The notes under the pieces are model-generated. The model saw only the letters and a list, made by a program, of their open reading frames with translations, was not told the DNA's origin and searched no databases. This document shows positions 1-7,091 of a stretch of DNA of 15,803 bases, in pieces. Source of the DNA: Boseongicola sp. SB0662_bin_57. Its GTDB lineage: Bacteria > Pseudomonadota > Alphaproteobacteria > Rhodobacterales > Rhodobacteraceae. Position numbers and translations under genes: made by a program. The stretch lies in contig VXPN01000545.1 of the NCBI GenBank assembly GCA_009839535.1, positions 1-15,803 on the forward strand. Direction: 5' to 3'. The first letter of the stretch is position 1. Every line of letters begins with the position of its first letter.

Positions 1-36
1 CGCAACGACGCCGTCGATGATGGTGAAGCCGCTCAT
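1..36 (-). CDS. cvpA: CvpA family protein, N-terminal end only (partial)
   Basis: Only the first 12 codons are inside the window; they read MSGFTIIDGVVA on the minus strand. This matches the usual start of alphaproteobacterial CvpA (colicin V production) membrane proteins. The position 30 bp downstream of the radA stop on the same strand supports the call, because radA-cvpA(-purF) is a common alphaproteobacterial order (established knowledge). CvpA is an inner-membrane protein of poorly defined role. Everything beyond codon 12 lies outside the window, so neither length nor integrity can be judged. Confidence 0.7.
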   Translation of the reverse strand, partial: MSGFTIIDGVVA

Positions 37-66
37 TCCTTTGCCCCGTAGCTCCTTCGTGCGTGT

Positions 67-1431
67 CTATCCCGCTCCAAACACTTCTCCAACCAAAGTG
101 GCAAGGTCGGGCATCAATTGCACCTTCATGCCGGCCGTCGTGCCGGTCTTGCTCCGTTCAGGCAGGATCGCGGATTCGAATCCAAGCTTTTCCGCCTCTT
201 TCAGGCGGGCTTCCGTCTGGCCGACCGGTCTCAGCGTGCCGGACAGGCTTATTTCGCCAAAGACGACCGTTTGCGGCGGCAGGTGCATGTCTTCGCGTGC
301 AGAAAGCAGCGCGGCGGCGACGGCGAGGTCCGCGGCCGGTTCGGTGATCCGGAGGCCGCCGGCGACGTTGAGGTATACGTCAAGCCCTGCAAACGGAATG
401 CCGCATCGTGCTTCAAGAACCGCCAGGATCATGGCAAGCCGACCGCCGTCCCAGCCGACCACCGAGCGCCGGGCGCTGCCGGCCGGGGCTGGGGAGATCA
501 GTGCCTGGATCTCGCAAAGGACGGGCCGAGTGCCCTCGATGCCTGCAAAGACGGTCGTGCCGGGGCTGCCTGCGTCGCGATCGGAAAGGAACAGCGCGGA
601 CGGATTCGCGACTTCGGCAAGGCCGGTGCCGGTCATCTCGAACACCCCGATCTCGTCAGCCGGTCCGAACCTGTTCTTGACGGCGCGGAGGATCCTGAAC
701 TGGTGTCCGCGCTCGCCTTCGAAGTAGAGCACCGTGTCGACCATGTGCTCGATGACGCGCGGACCCGCAATCTGGCCTTCCTTGGTGACATGGCCCACAA
801 GCACCACGCTGATGCCCTTGCGCTTGGCGAATGACGTGAGTTCATGAGCCGCCGCACGCACCTGCGACACCGAGCCTGGCGCGCTTTCGACCGTGTCCAG
901 CCAAACGGTCTGGATCGAATCGATGACGGCGACCGAGGGCCTCTCCTCTTCCAGGGTCGTCAGGATGTTTCGGAGGTCGGTTTCCACGGCGAGCTGCACC
1001 GGAGCATCGGTCAGGCCAAGGCGTTTGGCACGCAGCCTGATCTGGCTGGAAGCTTCTTCCCCCGAGATGTAGACCGCCCGCAGTCCCTTTCGTGCATAGG
1101 CCGCCGCCGCCTGCAGAAGCAGCGTCGACTTGCCGATGCCCGGGTCTCCGCCCACAAGGACGGCACTTGCGGGAACGAGCCCGCCGCCAAGAACCCGGTC
1201 GAGCTCGGCCACGCCCGAATTGTCGCGCGGAAGAGGTTCGTCCTCGCTCGCAAGGTCGCTGAGCGAAACGGCATTGCCGCGTACCGGGCCAAGACCCTTG
1301 GCTCCAGGTCCGGTCGACAGGGGTGCATCCTCGGAAATCGAGTTCCAGGCACCGCACTCGTCGCAACGTCCGGACCACTTGGCATGCACGGCGCCGCAAT
1401 TCGCGCAGGAGAGGCGCATCGACTTCGTCAT
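67..1431 (-). CDS. radA: DNA repair protein RadA
   Basis: 454 aa, full length for RadA, a cytosolic RecA-like ATPase that promotes branch migration during recombinational repair. An N-terminal C4 zinc finger is visible (C9, C12, C23, C26), then a Walker A motif GGDPGIGKS at 94-102. A Walker B-like AVIDSIQT lies near 168-175, and the RadA-specific KNRFG is at 252-256. The C-terminal part from about 280 is the Lon-protease-like domain (for example GDLAVAAALLSA-type sequence and the FGEISLSG block). The start at 1431 is preceded by AAGAAGG at good spacing. The gene sits between mlaF and cvpA on the same strand. Nothing looks damaged. Confidence 0.97.
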   Translation of the reverse strand: MTKSMRLSCANCGAVHAKWSGRCDECGAWNSISEDAPLSTGPGAKGLGPVRGNAVSLSDLASEDEPLPRDNSGVAELDRVLGGGLVPASAVLVGGDPGIGKSTLLLQAAAAYARKGLRAVYISGEEASSQIRLRAKRLGLTDAPVQLAVETDLRNILTTLEEERPSVAVIDSIQTVWLDTVESAPGSVSQVRAAAHELTSFAKRKGISVVLVGHVTKEGQIAGPRVIEHMVDTVLYFEGERGHQFRILRAVKNRFGPADEIGVFEMTGTGLAEVANPSALFLSDRDAGSPGTTVFAGIEGTRPVLCEIQALISPAPAGSARRSVVGWDGGRLAMILAVLEARCGIPFAGLDVYLNVAGGLRITEPAADLAVAAALLSAREDMHLPPQTVVFGEISLSGTLRPVGQTEARLKEAEKLGFESAILPERSKTGTTAGMKVQLMPDLATLVGEVFGAG

Positions 1432-1617
1432 GGCGCCTTCTTGCCTGTGCCGAAAGGGCGAGACAAGCAGGTATCGCGCAGGAAAGTCGCCTGACCTGCC
1501 GGGTCTGATGCGTGATTCTGCGCGATGAACGGATGCGCATTTCCCGGGACTGGCGCGGATTGGCGGAGGTCTCTTCCCGTGCCGCCCGACCTGATCGCCC
1601 GAACTGCGGCATGGGCG

Positions 1618-2379
1618 TCAACGAACCGTCTTGATCGGTCCCTCGGCGCTGCCGGCGATGAACTGCGCGACGCAGGGATCGCCGCTGCTGTCCATTTCGC
1701 CGGCTGGCCCGGTCCACTGGATCATGCCGTCATGGAGCATTGCGACTTCGTCCGCGATGGCCCGGACGCTCGACATGTCATGGGTGATGGTCATGGCAGT
1801 CGAGCCCATCTCGCTGGCAATCCCGCGGATCAGGTCGTTGATGACGCCGGCCATGATCGGGTCGAGCCCGGTCGTTGGCTCGTCGAAGAAGATGATCTCG
1901 GGTTCGGTGGCGATGGCGCGCGCAAGGCCTACACGCTTCTGCATGCCTCCCGAAAGCTCGGCCGGAAACAGGTCTGCCACGTCGGGCGACAACCCGACCC
2001 GGCGGAGCTTGTCGGCCGCGATTTCGCGCGCTTCGGCCCGCGGCTTCTTGAGGGATCCGCGCAACAGCCGGAACGCCACGTTTTGCCAGACAGGAAGGGA
2101 ATCGAAGAGTGCGCTGCCCTGGAAGAGCATTCCGAACCGGGCGAGGAAGGCGTCCCGTTCGGGCGTGCCCTGCCGGAGATTGGTGACGTCGCTGCCGTCC
2201 ACGCTGATGGCGCCCTTGTCTGGCTGAACAAGCCCCAGCACGCATTTCAGGAGCACCGACTTGCCCGTGCCCGAGCCGCCGATGATCACCATGCTCCTGC
2301 CCTTCCGCAGGGTCAGGTTCACGCCGGTCAGAACCGTGTTCGCGCCAAAGGCCTTATGTACGTCCACAAGTTCGATCAT
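1618..2379 (-). CDS. mlaF: MlaF-type ABC transporter ATP-binding protein
   Basis: 253 aa cytosolic ATPase of the Mla/MCE phospholipid transport type. Walker A GGSGTGKS is at 34-41, the Q-loop at Gln87, the ABC signature LSGGMQKR at 142-149 (the GMQKR form typical of MlaF), Walker B IIFFDEP at 162-168, and the H-loop His at 200. The reading frame stays open upstream to 2508. The start at 2379 (MIELVDVHKAFG) is chosen because it gives the standard N-terminus and because its ATG overlaps the mlaE stop as ATGA. It would pair with MlaE to move lipids between inner and outer membrane. No mlaD (MCE domain) gene follows; the next gene on this strand is radA, 186 bp away. Confidence 0.93.
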   Translation of the reverse strand: MIELVDVHKAFGANTVLTGVNLTLRKGRSMVIIGGSGTGKSVLLKCVLGLVQPDKGAISVDGSDVTNLRQGTPERDAFLARFGMLFQGSALFDSLPVWQNVAFRLLRGSLKKPRAEAREIAADKLRRVGLSPDVADLFPAELSGGMQKRVGLARAIATEPEIIFFDEPTTGLDPIMAGVINDLIRGIASEMGSTAMTITHDMSSVRAIADEVAMLHDGMIQWTGPAGEMDSSGDPCVAQFIAGSAEGPIKTVR

Positions 2380-3149
2380 GCCGAGAAGAACAGTTCGGTA
2401 AGCACGAAATTGGCGGCGAGGATCAGCACGCTTGCGGCAACGACCGCGCCCTTGGTGGCCCGCCCGACGCCTTGCGCGCCCCGGCCGGATCGCATGCCGA
2501 AATAGCATCCCATCAGGGCGGCAAGGAAGCCGAAGACGGCCGCCTTGGCGAGCGACGAGACGACGTCCAGCGGCTCCAGGAAGTCAATGGTGTTTCTCAG
2601 ATACGTTCCGGCGTTGAAACCCAGCCGCTCGACGCCGACGAGATAGCCGCCCATGATTCCGATGATGTCGCCGACGCCGACCAGGAACGGCATGACGACC
2701 GTTGCCGCGAGGACGCGAGGCAGCGTCAGGTACTTGGCCGGATTGGTCGAGAGGGTGATCAGGGCATCGATCTGTTCCGTGACCTTCATCGTGGCGATTT
2801 CGGCTGCGATCGAGGAGGTGACGCGGGCGGCGATCATGAGGCCGACAAGAACCGGTCCCAGTTCGCGAACCATGCCGATCGCGACGATCTGGGGCACGAC
2901 GGCCTCGGCCGAGAAGCGCGCACCGCCGGCATAGATCTGGAGGGCGAGCGCGCCGCCGGTGAAGATGGTGGTCAGTCCGACCACTGGAAGCGAAAAGTAG
3001 CCAATCTGCACAAGCGCCTGTGCGAACTCGCGGGGATAGTAGGGAGGGCGTCCCAAGTGGCTGACGGTATCGATGGCGAACAGCGTGACCCGGCCGATTG
3101 CAGCGAGCATCGCGAGCACTGCCCGCCCGATGATGGCCAGGGCGTTCAT
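2376..3149 (-). CDS. mlaE: MlaE family lipid ABC transporter permease
   Basis: 257 aa inner-membrane permease of the Mla (maintenance of lipid asymmetry) type. Visible hallmarks are VRELGPVL at 94-101, the cytoplasmic EQIDAL motif at 125-130 that contacts the ATPase, and several long hydrophobic segments. The C-terminal YFGMRSGRGAQGVG block is typical of the family. The start ATG at 3149 overlaps the alr stop (ATGA), and the stop overlaps the mlaF start (ATGA), so alr-mlaE-mlaF reads as one coupled operon. The N-terminal 50 residues form the short amphipathic and linker region usual for MlaE. No defects seen. Confidence 0.94.
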   Translation of the reverse strand: MNALAIIGRAVLAMLAAIGRVTLFAIDTVSHLGRPPYYPREFAQALVQIGYFSLPVVGLTTIFTGGALALQIYAGGARFSAEAVVPQIVAIGMVRELGPVLVGLMIAARVTSSIAAEIATMKVTEQIDALITLSTNPAKYLTLPRVLAATVVMPFLVGVGDIIGIMGGYLVGVERLGFNAGTYLRNTIDFLEPLDVVSSLAKAAVFGFLAALMGCYFGMRSGRGAQGVGRATKGAVVAASVLILAANFVLTELFFSA

Positions 3150-4219
3150 TGCGGCAGGTATACGCGTTCATAGCGTGCTCCGAGGGATGTCAGGATCTCG
3201 TACCCGATCGTGTCGGCGGCCTCGGCGAAGGCGTCAACCGAAGCATTCGGGCCGATGACCTGCAACGATGCCGGCACCTCGTGCAGTCCGCTCACGTCAA
3301 CGGTGACGAGGTCCATCGATATGCGTCCGACGACGGGGCAGGGCGTGTTCCCGGCGAAGACCACGGCTTCGGGCGCTGCCGCACGCAGGAGTCCGTCTGC
3401 GTATCCGGCGGAGATCGTGGCAACCTTGGTCGGAGCGACCGCGGTCCAGGCATTGCCATAGCCCACGGTTTCGCCGGGCTGAACGGTCCTGGTCTGGATC
3501 ACCGGCACGTCAATGCAAATGGCTGGCAGGGCTCCGCCAAATGGCTGGCCGCCGTAGAGCCCGACGCCCGGTCGGGTAAGGTCGAAATGGTACTCCGGCC
3601 CGAGGAGAATCCCGCCGGTGGCGGCCAGCGAACGGCGGCGTGAGATTCCGTCGGTCATTCCGTGAAATGCATCAAGCTGCCGCGCATTCATTGGATGATC
3701 GGGTTCGTCGGCGCAGGCGAGGTGGCTCATGACGAGGAGCGGCCCTGACTCCAGGAGCTCGCCCTTGCAGTCGTTCCATTCAGAGGGCTCAAATCCCAGA
3801 CGGTTCATGCCGGTATCGAGCTGAACGCCAAAGGGATGGGCGGGCGCATTCGTGGCATGGCGTGACATCTGGTCCGGCGCGTTGAGCAACGGGATCAGGC
3901 GTGCCGAAACCAGCGCATCGGATTCACCTTCCATGTGGCCGGCAAACACGTAGATGTCGGGCAGGTCGCCAAGCACGTCGCGGACCGCGACGCCTTCCTC
4001 TGCAAGGGCGACGAAATAGCTCTTCGCGCCCGCTTCAGCCAGTGCCTTCGCAACCCGGGCTGCCCCGATTCCATATGCGTCGGCCTTGACGACGGCGGCC
4101 GTCTCCACTTCGTTGTCCGTCAGGGCGTCAAGTGCGCGCCAGTTTGCGCAAATGGCGTCAAGATCGATGGTCAGGCGCGCGGCTCCCATGTTCGAGGGTG
4201 TCGGACACGGGGTGTGCAT
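3146..4219 (-). CDS. alr: Alanine racemase
   Basis: About 357 aa, normal for Alr, the cytosolic PLP enzyme that makes D-alanine for peptidoglycan. The PLP-lysine motif VVKADAYGIGA follows the N-terminal LTIDLDAICANW. The middle has the MSHLACAD and DTGMNRLG blocks, and the C-terminal part has the catalytic-Tyr region SAGYADGL and the RISMDLVTVDVS motif. The frame is open to 4474, but that extension is low-complexity and Pro/Arg-rich, unlike Alr. I chose MHTPCP at 4219 (GGGG about 8 nt upstream); MGAARLTIDL at 4189 is the main alternative and fits the usual family N-terminus but has no clear Shine-Dalgarno. The stop overlaps the mlaE start. Confidence 0.93.
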   Translation of the reverse strand: MHTPCPTPSNMGAARLTIDLDAICANWRALDALTDNEVETAAVVKADAYGIGAARVAKALAEAGAKSYFVALAEEGVAVRDVLGDLPDIYVFAGHMEGESDALVSARLIPLLNAPDQMSRHATNAPAHPFGVQLDTGMNRLGFEPSEWNDCKGELLESGPLLVMSHLACADEPDHPMNARQLDAFHGMTDGISRRRSLAATGGILLGPEYHFDLTRPGVGLYGGQPFGGALPAICIDVPVIQTRTVQPGETVGYGNAWTAVAPTKVATISAGYADGLLRAAAPEAVVFAGNTPCPVVGRISMDLVTVDVSGLHEVPASLQVIGPNASVDAFAEAADTIGYEILTSLGARYERVYLPQ

Positions 4220-4607
4220 CGTCAACCCCGGATTGCTCGTATCCGCAGGGTTCGGCGATGCCACGGGGTTGAATCGAAGGGCCGGCGCGTCGGGTTGCCG
4301 AGGTGGAGGCGGCATTTGCGCAATGCGTCGGATGCGCCAATGCCGCGCGCACGTGAAGCCCGTCTGCCTCAACGGGTTGCGCACGAACGGGGCCTGCAGC
4401 CGGGAAGATCCGCAATGTCTCGGGGCGGGATCCTGCTGCAGGGTGCGGCGACATCGGAGAATTCCGGAATCCATGCTTGATCCCCAAGGCGATCCGTCTG
4501 ACAGTCCCGGAACGAAGGGTTGCGGTCACGCTCGACCCGGGAACGGCAGACTGCTAGGGACATCAAGGGCCGACATGAGGGACGAACAGGACAGGAAAGG
4601 AACTGCC
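4220..4607. other. Intergenic region between divergent alr and the secreted-protein gene
   Basis: This 388-bp stretch separates the minus-strand alr operon from the plus-strand gene at 4608. Open frames cross it in both directions, but their translations are Pro/Arg/Ser-rich with no recognisable domain, so I treat it as non-coding. It should hold both divergent promoters; I see no convincing -35/-10 pair, riboswitch or RNA gene. In related Rhodobacterales dnaB often lies upstream of alr (established knowledge); no trace of it is visible here. Confidence 0.5.
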
Positions 4608-5117
4608 GTGACGGGATTGAAAACCATGCTTGCAGCCGCCATTGCGATGTCAATGCTGCCTGTTTGGCACGGTACCGCTGATGCGCAGGAAGCGGGCAGC
4701 TTTCGCAGCCAGCAAAGCTATGTCCAGGACTACACCACCATAGATCATGCGGCAGGCGCTGTCACTGCAGGGACGCTCGTTGGAACCAGCACGATTCTGG
4801 AGAGCAGCGGTCCGCCCTTTGTCAAGGGTGAGACGAGCGTCGCGAGGTGTGTCGTGTTCGTTCGCACGATGCGAAACGGTGTCGTTGAAGTGGAGTCTCC
4901 ATGCACGCACACGGATGTCACGGGTGATGAGTATTATCTTCTGGCCCGTCGAAGGGAAGGCGACATTGCCGAGAGCGGTGGCGGCGAAGGTCGGGCTGAG
5001 ATCATGGGCGGAACCGGAAAGTATGCCGGTATTTCGGGCGAATGCACTTATGTGGCACGATACCTTCCCGCAAACCACGCTGACACATCCAGCAAATGCA
5101 CATGGCAAAAGCCGTAA
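4608..5117 (+). CDS. Small secreted protein, possible allene-oxide-cyclase-like beta barrel
   Basis: 169 aa from a GTG start at 4608, which has AGGAAAGGA at 4593-4601; the in-frame ATGs at 4575 and 4626 are weaker alternatives. The N-terminus (TGLKTMLAAAIAMSMLP...) is a signal peptide with a likely cut after ADA, residues 23-25. The mature part contains four cysteines (RCVVF, SPCTH, GECTY, SKCTW), enough for two disulfides, so a periplasmic or extracellular location is likely. The blocks GTLVGTSTI, RGEG-like GGGEGRAEIMGGTGKYAGISG and a final CTW recall secreted allene-oxide-cyclase/dirigent-like barrel proteins of proteobacteria. That family link is inference from motif shape. No enzymatic role can be assigned. 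Confidence 0.75.
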   Translation: MTGLKTMLAAAIAMSMLPVWHGTADAQEAGSFRSQQSYVQDYTTIDHAAGAVTAGTLVGTSTILESSGPPFVKGETSVARCVVFVRTMRNGVVEVESPCTHTDVTGDEYYLLARRREGDIAESGGGEGRAEIMGGTGKYAGISGECTYVARYLPANHADTSSKCTWQKP

Positions 5118-5296
5118 TGCCCATGCTTGCCCACCTTGCGGCATCGGTTCCAGTTGAACGGGGCATGGAAATTGATCACATGAACGCGCGGGGACGAGGC
5201 AACATCGCAGGACGGCCGCCAGCCAGGATGTTCGGCGTCAGACGCGCAGCAACGTTGCGCGCCTGTCCGGGACTCCGCCGTCTTGGGGTCTTGGCC

Positions 5297-6094
5297 ATGC
5301 CTCGCAGATGCCTGAATGCGCTGTCCCGACTTGCGGCTGTCACGGCTCTTGCCTTGATGTCGTTGTGTCCGGGAGTTGCAGGCGCGGACGAATTCTATCT
5401 ACGGGGCGGTCTTGGACTTGACTGGACCAGCGAAGCGGCCTTCGCCGATATCGACTGTTCCAGCACCGTGCCGGCGGCGCTGTACGGCTGCGGAACGGAC
5501 CGCGATGGCGCGCCTCGCCGTTCCCTCGGCGACTTCGGGAAGATAGCGGTGCTGGAATTCGGGCTCGGTTACGCACCCGCGGGCGCGATGCGCTACGAGA
5601 TTCTGGTGGAACATCGGCCACGCTACAGCTTCGAGGGCCGTGCTAACTTTCTCGCGCCGGACCGACAGCAGTCGGTGGCCGCAGACATCTCTTCGGTGTC
5701 CGGCATGCTGGCGGCGTTTGCCGACTTTCCCGAGCTTGGGTCGGGCGGACGTGCGGCGATCACGCCCTACGTCGGAGCGGGCGTTGGTGCCGTGCGCAAC
5801 CGGATCGGCATGACCACCATGACGTTTCCGGCGACAACCACGAGCGTGCGGGGCGGGAGCCGGACGGACCTGGCCTGGATGGTGACCGCTGGAGTCTTGG
5901 TGCCGCTGAATGAGCGGCTTGGTCTGGATGTGGCGTGGCGCTACACCGATCTCGGCGAGGTTCACACCGGGAGGGGCGAAGGCGGAGTGATGTGGCGCGA
6001 CGGCAGCCGCGAACCGATTGCGCTTGATCTGGCTCCCACGTGGGCGCGCATCCGGAGCCACGGTCTCCGGGTGACGCTGCGGTATTCCTTCTGA
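5297..6094 (+). CDS. Outer-membrane beta-barrel protein (Opa/OmpW-like porin family)
   Basis: 265 aa from ATG 5297. The N-terminus has a signal peptide (RLAAVTALALMSL) with an AGA|D cut near residue 30. The mature protein starts with FYLRGGLGLDW, the usual first strand of small 8-stranded barrels. Alternating amphipathic strands follow (ITPYVGAGVGAVRN, DLAWMVTAGVLVPL, LGLDVAWRYTDLG), and it ends LRVTLRYSF with the terminal Phe recognised by the BAM complex. Two cysteines lie near residues 50-66 (IDCSSTV, YGCGTD). The frame is open upstream to 5096 but those residues are not membrane-protein-like. A GGGG run lies about 9 nt before the start. The stop falls just where homology to the RhuM/Fic pseudogene begins, so the last strand borders a recombination junction. 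Exact function unknown. Confidence 0.85.
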   Translation: MPRRCLNALSRLAAVTALALMSLCPGVAGADEFYLRGGLGLDWTSEAAFADIDCSSTVPAALYGCGTDRDGAPRRSLGDFGKIAVLEFGLGYAPAGAMRYEILVEHRPRYSFEGRANFLAPDRQQSVAADISSVSGMLAAFADFPELGSGGRAAITPYVGAGVGAVRNRIGMTTMTFPATTTSVRGGSRTDLAWMVTAGVLVPLNERLGLDVAWRYTDLGEVHTGRGEGGVMWRDGSREPIALDLAPTWARIRSHGLRVTLRYSF

Positions 6095-6774
6095 GAGAGA
6101 ACGTGCTGATGCACCTGCGCAACATGTTTGCCTGCGGAGAGTTGGGGGCAGCGGCAACCACAAAGGAATTCTTGGCAGTTCGCACCGAGGGCAGGTGCAG
6201 GCTGAAGCACTACAATCTCGACGTCATCATTTCGGTCGACTATCGCGTCAATGTCAGGCGCGGCAGGCGCTTCCGGCGATGGGTCACGCGCACCCTGCAC
6301 GGCCACCTGGTGTAGGGCTTTGCGCTGAACGAGCGGCGGCTTGCCGAGCGCGGCCTGCGGGAAGCGCGGGAGACCCTTGATCTGCTGGCATCGACGCCCA
6401 AACCAGACCCTGGCGGGGCGATGCCGGGCAGGCGGTACCGGACCTGATCTCGGGCTATGCCGATGCATGGCGCCTGCTGCTGGAATGCGACGAGGGCCGA
6501 CTGTCAGCACAGCCCGGCACGAGGCCGTCAGGCGTGCTCGATCACGAGCGGGCGATTGGCGTGATCGCGGAGTTCCGGCGCGACCTCGATGGCGTGCGAG
6601 CAGGCCTCGCCCTGTGTTCGGCAGTTCCCGCGGAGATGCGCTGTCTGCCATTCTGGGCAACATTGAGCAGACCATGTTCGGCGAACCCCTCCGCCGCAGG
6701 CGCAAGGAGAAGGCGGCACATCTGCTGTACTTCGTGGTGAAGGACCATCCTTTCACGGCAACAAGTGTTCGGGA
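6085..6774 (+). pseudogene. RhuM/Fic family protein, decayed pseudogene
   Basis: Protein similarity is continuous but broken over several frames. The RhuM-type N-terminal part (ENVLMHLRNMFACGEL, then KHYNLDVIISVDYRV and RRFRRWVTRTLHGHLV) reads in one frame to a TAG at 6313 and resumes with GFALNERRLAERG. A shift near 6395 gives NQTLAG; another near 6419 gives DAGQAVPDLISGYADAWRLL and LDHERAIGVIAEFRRDL; a further shift near 6600 gives FGSSRGDALSAILGNIEQT and KAAHLLYFVVKDHPF. The Fic signature HPFxDGNKR is cut by a small deletion at 6755-6757, leaving HPF in one frame and GNKCSG in another. The first ~50 codons and the 3' end of the Fic domain are missing. Intact relatives are RhuM/Fic proteins often found with restriction or toxin loci; this copy cannot make a working protein. 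Confidence 0.85.
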
Positions 6775-6865
6775 CAGGAAAATGCCAATGAGCCGGTCGG
6801 AGCAGGAACAAAGGGTGAGTGGTGGGTTGACCGGACGTGTCGGCAGCATTCATGCTTCCGATGCT

Positions 6866-6872
6866 GGAAGGA
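6866..6872 (+). promoter_or_regulatory. Shine-Dalgarno of the GIY-YIG-like gene
   Basis: GGAAGGA lies 6 nt before the ATG at 6879. It decides the start over the in-frame ATGs at 6837 and 6852, which have no such site, and it drives entry into the coupled two-gene unit. Confidence 0.6.
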
Positions 6873-6878
6873 CGTGTC

Positions 6879-7091
6879 ATGGTTGCCAGAACGACATTCA
6901 AGTATCGCTTCAAGGTTGCAGGGAAAGTCGTGCATTGGGGCATCACGACGGATTTGAAGCGCCGCGAGGCAGAGCACCGGCGCCGGTGGCCCAATGGCTG
7001 CATTGAACAAGTTGGCTCGGTTACCACCCGCGAAGAAGCGTGGGAGTGGGAAAGGCAGCAGACCGGGCAGCGTTTCAGTTCCGCCTCGTAA
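6879..7091 (+). CDS. Small GIY-YIG-like protein
   Basis: 70 aa from ATG 6879. The core GITTDLKRREAEH (21-33) has the shape of the second half of a GIY-YIG nuclease motif (Y-x-G-x-T-x-D-L-x-R-R-x-x-E/H). The N-terminal strand FKYRFKVAGKVVHWG would stand for the GIY...YIG hairpin, with HWG replacing YVG and no true GIY tripeptide. A Glu-rich helix (REEAWEWERQQ) follows. At 70 aa it is shorter than the usual ~90-aa domain, so it may be a minimal or inactive version. The TAA stop shares its last A with the ATG of the SIR2-like gene (TAATG at 7089-7093), so the two are almost certainly translated together. A nucleic-acid-binding, nuclease or regulatory partner role is inferred only. Confidence 0.75.
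   Translation: MVARTTFKYRFKVAGKVVHWGITTDLKRREAEHRRRWPNGCIEQVGSVTTREEAWEWERQQTGQRFSSAS

Noticed and set aside
1525..2505. Plus-strand 326-codon frame opposite mlaF
   Set aside because: It is the antisense shadow of mlaF in GC-rich DNA; the Walker and signature motifs of mlaF are unambiguous.
4086..4607. Extending the secreted-protein gene upstream to 4086
   Set aside because: The extra residues are antisense to alr and its leader; a signal peptide begins right after the GTG with a strong Shine-Dalgarno at 4593.
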